Source of the DNA: JAEDHM01 sp964368645
GTDB lineage: Bacteria > Bacillota > Clostridia > Christensenellales > CAG-1252
Length of the DNA stretch: 64,000 nt
NCBI GenBank assembly: GCA_964368645.1
Contig: CAYJBY010000017.1
Location: forward strand, 1-64,000
Direction of reading: 5' to 3'
Shown here: piece after piece, positions 61,735 through 64,000 of the stretch
Layout of the letters: each line of letters begins with the position of its first letter
Position numbering within the stretch: position 1 is the stretch's first letter
Notes under the pieces: generated by a model
Told to the model about the DNA's origin: nothing
Seen by the model: the letters and a program-made list of their open reading frames with translations, nothing else
Databases searched by the model: none
Made by a program: the position numbers and the translations under genes

Positions 61735-63214
61735 AGAATCTCTTCCTTTTGATTTTCATACTAATCGTCCGCTCAAAATCGATAAGCCTAACGATTAGCT
61801 TTGATATTTTTTTGTGAGAGGGCTGAGTCATATTGTACGTGTCGATCATCGACGAATAAATCGCGTACAGCTCCTCGTAACTTTTTGTAAGCATTTCCGC
61901 AACAGGCAAAATCTCCAGCGCGATAACGGGAGTGCCGTTGACCGCGTCTTCCTTTGCCACGCAGTCCTTAACCAGCGGACTTTCGCTGAAGGATTCCTCG
62001 ATTTCCTCGGGATAGACGTTCTCGCCGTTGGAAAGGAGAATGATGTTTTTGATTCTTCCTGTCAGGTGCAAAAAACCGTTGCGGTCCATATGCCCAACGT
62101 CGCCCGTTCTGAACCAGCCGTCCTCGGTAAACGCTTCCTTGGTGGCTTCGGGATCGTTGTAGTAGCAGGTCAAAAGGTTGTCGCCCTGAAGCTGAACCTC
62201 GCCGTTCCTAAACCGCATACGCTGTTTCGGATAAATCCTGCCTACCGAATTGTTGTTGTCTAAGGGGGTAAAGTCAGCGGAAATAGAATTAGCCGTTTCC
62301 GTCATACCGTAGCCCGTTACAACTCTGACGTTGTACTTCTTAAAGCCCTCGCTGACGCGGTGAGGTATCGCCGCTCCGCCGCAGAGGATTTTGTTAAGTC
62401 TGCCGCCCAGCACCTGCTCGCCGCCCTCGTCAGCCGCCTTGAGCAACGCGTCCGCCAACCCCGGAACCAATACCGCAACGGTGGGTTTCACGTTGGCAAA
62501 ATTACGCAAAAAGGCGTAAGGAGAGGTGATATAAACCTCGGAGCCGCAATAGATGGGAGTCAAAAGACACCGCACAAAACCGAATACGTGGGAGAAGGGC
62601 AGTACGCTTAGGAACAACTGTCCGAAAACGCCGTCGGGGAGGTACACGCCGTTAAGCGCACCGCGCATTATGGCACGGTGACAAAGCAGAGTTCCCTTGG
62701 GATCGCCGGTAGTGCCGCCTGTAAAGAAAATCATAGCAGGATCTGCGTTGACCAAATTGGCGGCGGAAAGGGGCTTTTCGCCCTTGGCGTCGGGAGCTAT
62801 AATCGTGACCTTGTCCTCTGTGACGTAGGTATAGCTACTCTCTTTTATCATCGCTTTAATGCCGAACTTGGCAAGAGCGGAGAGGTAGTGGTATTCGTCT
62901 GTGGCAACAGGGAACGGCACCAAAATAGCACCGTAAGACAGGATAGTCAGCATCCATTCGGCGGACAGGACGGAGTTCTTCATCAAAACGCCTACCACGT
63001 CGCCTTTATTAACGCCCGCTTCCTTCAGTGCGGCGCGCCTTAAAGCCAAATCAGCCGAGAGTTCCTTATAGGTATATGCGGAGGTAGCATCGCGCAGAGC
63101 CGGAGCGTCGGGATAGTTGCGTTCCGCCAGCGAAAGCAGACGGGATACGGTACCCACGAACGGCACCCTTTTGTGCTCCTCCGAAGTCAGACAATTCAAG
63201 AAATAATTGCTCAT
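61721..63214 (-). CDS. AMP-forming acyl-CoA/acyl-ACP synthetase
   Basis: 497 aa from ATG 63214. ANL-superfamily enzyme that makes an acyl-adenylate. Core motifs: FFTGGTTGDPKG (usually YTSGTTGxPKG), TGYGMTETA, FRTGDVGHMD, GRIKNIILLSNGENVYPEE, and the C-terminal Lys in SMKIKRKRF. Followed at once by an ACP and an acyltransferase, so the acyl group is probably loaded onto that ACP rather than CoA. A TTG at 63250 is in frame, but it is the first T of a perfect -35 TTGACA, so the ATG is preferred. The transcript would have almost no leader. Confidence 0.87.
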   Translation of the reverse strand: MSNYFLNCLTSEEHKRVPFVGTVSRLLSLAERNYPDAPALRDATSAYTYKELSADLALRRAALKEAGVNKGDVVGVLMKNSVLSAEWMLTILSYGAILVPFPVATDEYHYLSALAKFGIKAMIKESSYTYVTEDKVTIIAPDAKGEKPLSAANLVNADPAMIFFTGGTTGDPKGTLLCHRAIMRGALNGVYLPDGVFGQLFLSVLPFSHVFGFVRCLLTPIYCGSEVYITSPYAFLRNFANVKPTVAVLVPGLADALLKAADEGGEQVLGGRLNKILCGGAAIPHRVSEGFKKYNVRVVTGYGMTETANSISADFTPLDNNNSVGRIYPKQRMRFRNGEVQLQGDNLLTCYYNDPEATKEAFTEDGWFRTGDVGHMDRNGFLHLTGRIKNIILLSNGENVYPEEIEESFSESPLVKDCVAKEDAVNGTPVIALEILPVAEMLTKSYEELYAIYSSMIDTYNMTQPSHKKISKLIVRLIDFERTISMKIKRKRFYEQH

Positions 63215-63221
63215 AGTCTTT

Positions 63222-63250
63222 ATTATTAAATAAAAACCAAAAAATGTCAA
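63222..63250 (-). promoter_or_regulatory. Promoter of the acyl ligase-ACP-acyltransferase-argH operon, apparently leaderless
   Basis: Reading leftward: -35 TTGACA (63245-63250), 17 bp, -10 AATAAT (63222-63227), then seven bases to ATG 63214. No ribosome site fits in between. Confidence 0.65.
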
Positions 63251-63409
63251 CCCTTTTCCGATTTTTCACCGTTGCAAGGGGCGCATAGGTATATAATCGA
63301 TAAAAAAGCAGGGGCAAATTGCATAAAAAGTCAGTATTATGCAATTATTCACCTAATAAATTGTAAGATAAGCGAATAGATACGTGTCATAGTGAACCCA
63401 CCCCACTCT

Positions 63410-63556
63410 GATTGTCATTCTGAACGAGCGTTTACGCGAAGTGAAGAATCTCGCCGAAAGGCGGAAAACCCCGGGGGAGAAAGAAGTCTTACTTAAGATA
63501 CCGCATAGATGCGAGATTCTTCGTCGCAACGAAGTTGCTCCTCAGAATGACAAACA
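63410..63556. repeat. Two family 1 hairpin copies
   Basis: 63413-63467 (plus, inner stem GCG/CGC, trailing GCCGAAAGGC) and 63502-63552 (minus, inner stem GCAAC/GTTGC at 63526-63538, leading GCATAGATGC). A family 2 left arm (CCACCCCACAAC) follows at 63569. The rest of the 485-bp gap holds no gene. Confidence 0.85.
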
Positions 63557-63699
63557 CAGCCCGACATCCACCCCACAACACCATTGTTTTTTTGTGGTCG
63601 GAAAATCCCTTTTGGGTATTGCCAAAAGCTGTAAAAGCATTTATAATAAGGTTGTCGCTCCGAGGACAATCGAAGGACAAATAAAAATGAGGTAATACT

Positions 63700-64000
63700 A
63701 TGGATTATTCTAAATATCTTAGCAAAAGAGCCAGCGAAATCAAGCCGTCCGGTATCAGAAAATACTTCGACGTGCTTTCCGATATGCCTAACGCTATTTC
63801 CTTGGGCGTTGGCGAACCCGACTTCCCCACACCTAAGAACGTGGCGCAAGCCGGCGTTAAGAGCATTACCGACGGTATTACCCAATACACTTCCAATTCC
63901 GGTATGCCCTCTCTCCGCAAGGCGATAGTTAAGTACGTGAGAGAGCGTTACGGCGTAGAATATGCTTTCGAGCAGGTTATGGTCACCGTAGGTGCCAGCG
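63700..64000 (+). CDS. PLP-dependent class I/II aminotransferase, 3' end outside the window
   Basis: The first 100 codons are present, starting MDYSKYLSKRASEIKPSG at ATG 63700 with GAGGT upstream. The phrase ISLGVGEPDFPTPKNVA and later QYTSNSGMPSLRKAI and VMVTVGAS are typical of the aspartate aminotransferase fold (PatA/AspC type), in the part that binds substrate carboxylate and starts the large domain. The PLP lysine lies beyond the window, so substrate cannot be told. Confidence 0.88.
   Translation, partial: MDYSKYLSKRASEIKPSGIRKYFDVLSDMPNAISLGVGEPDFPTPKNVAQAGVKSITDGITQYTSNSGMPSLRKAIVKYVRERYGVEYAFEQVMVTVGAS

Noticed and set aside
1..64000. tRNA or rRNA genes
   Set aside because: No T-loop (GGTTCRA) with matching acceptor stem and no rRNA core sequence was noticed by eye.

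Overview
The window reads as the chromosome of an uncultured, spore-former-related, Gram-positive Clostridia-type bacterium, probably from a metagenome assembly. Support: a BofA-like sporulation protein, RqcP, Mfd and Pth in the usual Firmicutes neighbourhood, meso-DAP dehydrogenase, LuxS, a CIRCE-like element at clpB, canonical SigA promoters (TTGACA/TATAAT, 17 bp), AGGAGG ribosome sites, lipobox lipoproteins and no outer-membrane genes. Four runs of exactly 100 N all lie inside tandem repeats, so true lengths there are unknown. No rRNA, tRNA, CRISPR array, transposase or prophage gene was found.

Layout. 0.2-12.2 kb is a leftward housekeeping block: ispDF, rqcP, a large lipoprotein in the place of the PrsA/SurA foldase, mfd, pth, a GlmU-like acetyltransferase, tadA and an M14 peptidase. 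12.7-14.0 kb is a Fic gene with an array of inverted repeats over its promoter. 14.1-23.2 kb is leftward again: two MerR regulators, two lipoprotein HtrA-type proteases and an Ig-like lipoprotein. 23.6-26.5 kb holds ddh, bofA and the mtnN-luxS operon, with two identical parS sites 1,900 bp apart. 26.6-27.9 kb is a repeat-rich non-coding stretch with a DnaA-box cluster and a structured leader. 27.9-46.7 kb encodes two very large rightward surface proteins (3,896 and 2,127 aa) that share a short Tyr/Asp-rich cassette. 46.8-47.6 kb is an AT-rich repeat island. 47.8-52.1 kb has a Gfo/Idh/MocA oxidoreductase and clpB. 52.4-55.6 kb is an AT-rich unknown module with an HExxH protein whose gene seems interrupted by an in-frame stop. 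56-64 kb holds argG, a second Fic gene, an operon of acyl ligase, ACP, acyltransferase and argH, and the start of an aminotransferase.

How the genes work together. Genes left of about 23 kb run almost all leftward, and those at 25-49 kb run rightward. Together with the parS sites, the DnaA boxes and the origin-side gene set (bofA, tadA, pth, mfd, rqcP), this suggests the window is close to the replication origin. argG and argH complete arginine synthesis from citrulline, while mtnN and luxS recycle S-adenosylhomocysteine and make the AI-2 precursor.

The intergenic space is full of two families of short hairpin repeats. Their outer arms are fixed, their inner stems change in a paired way, and copies are sometimes nested. 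They are the most pervasive unexplained feature here.
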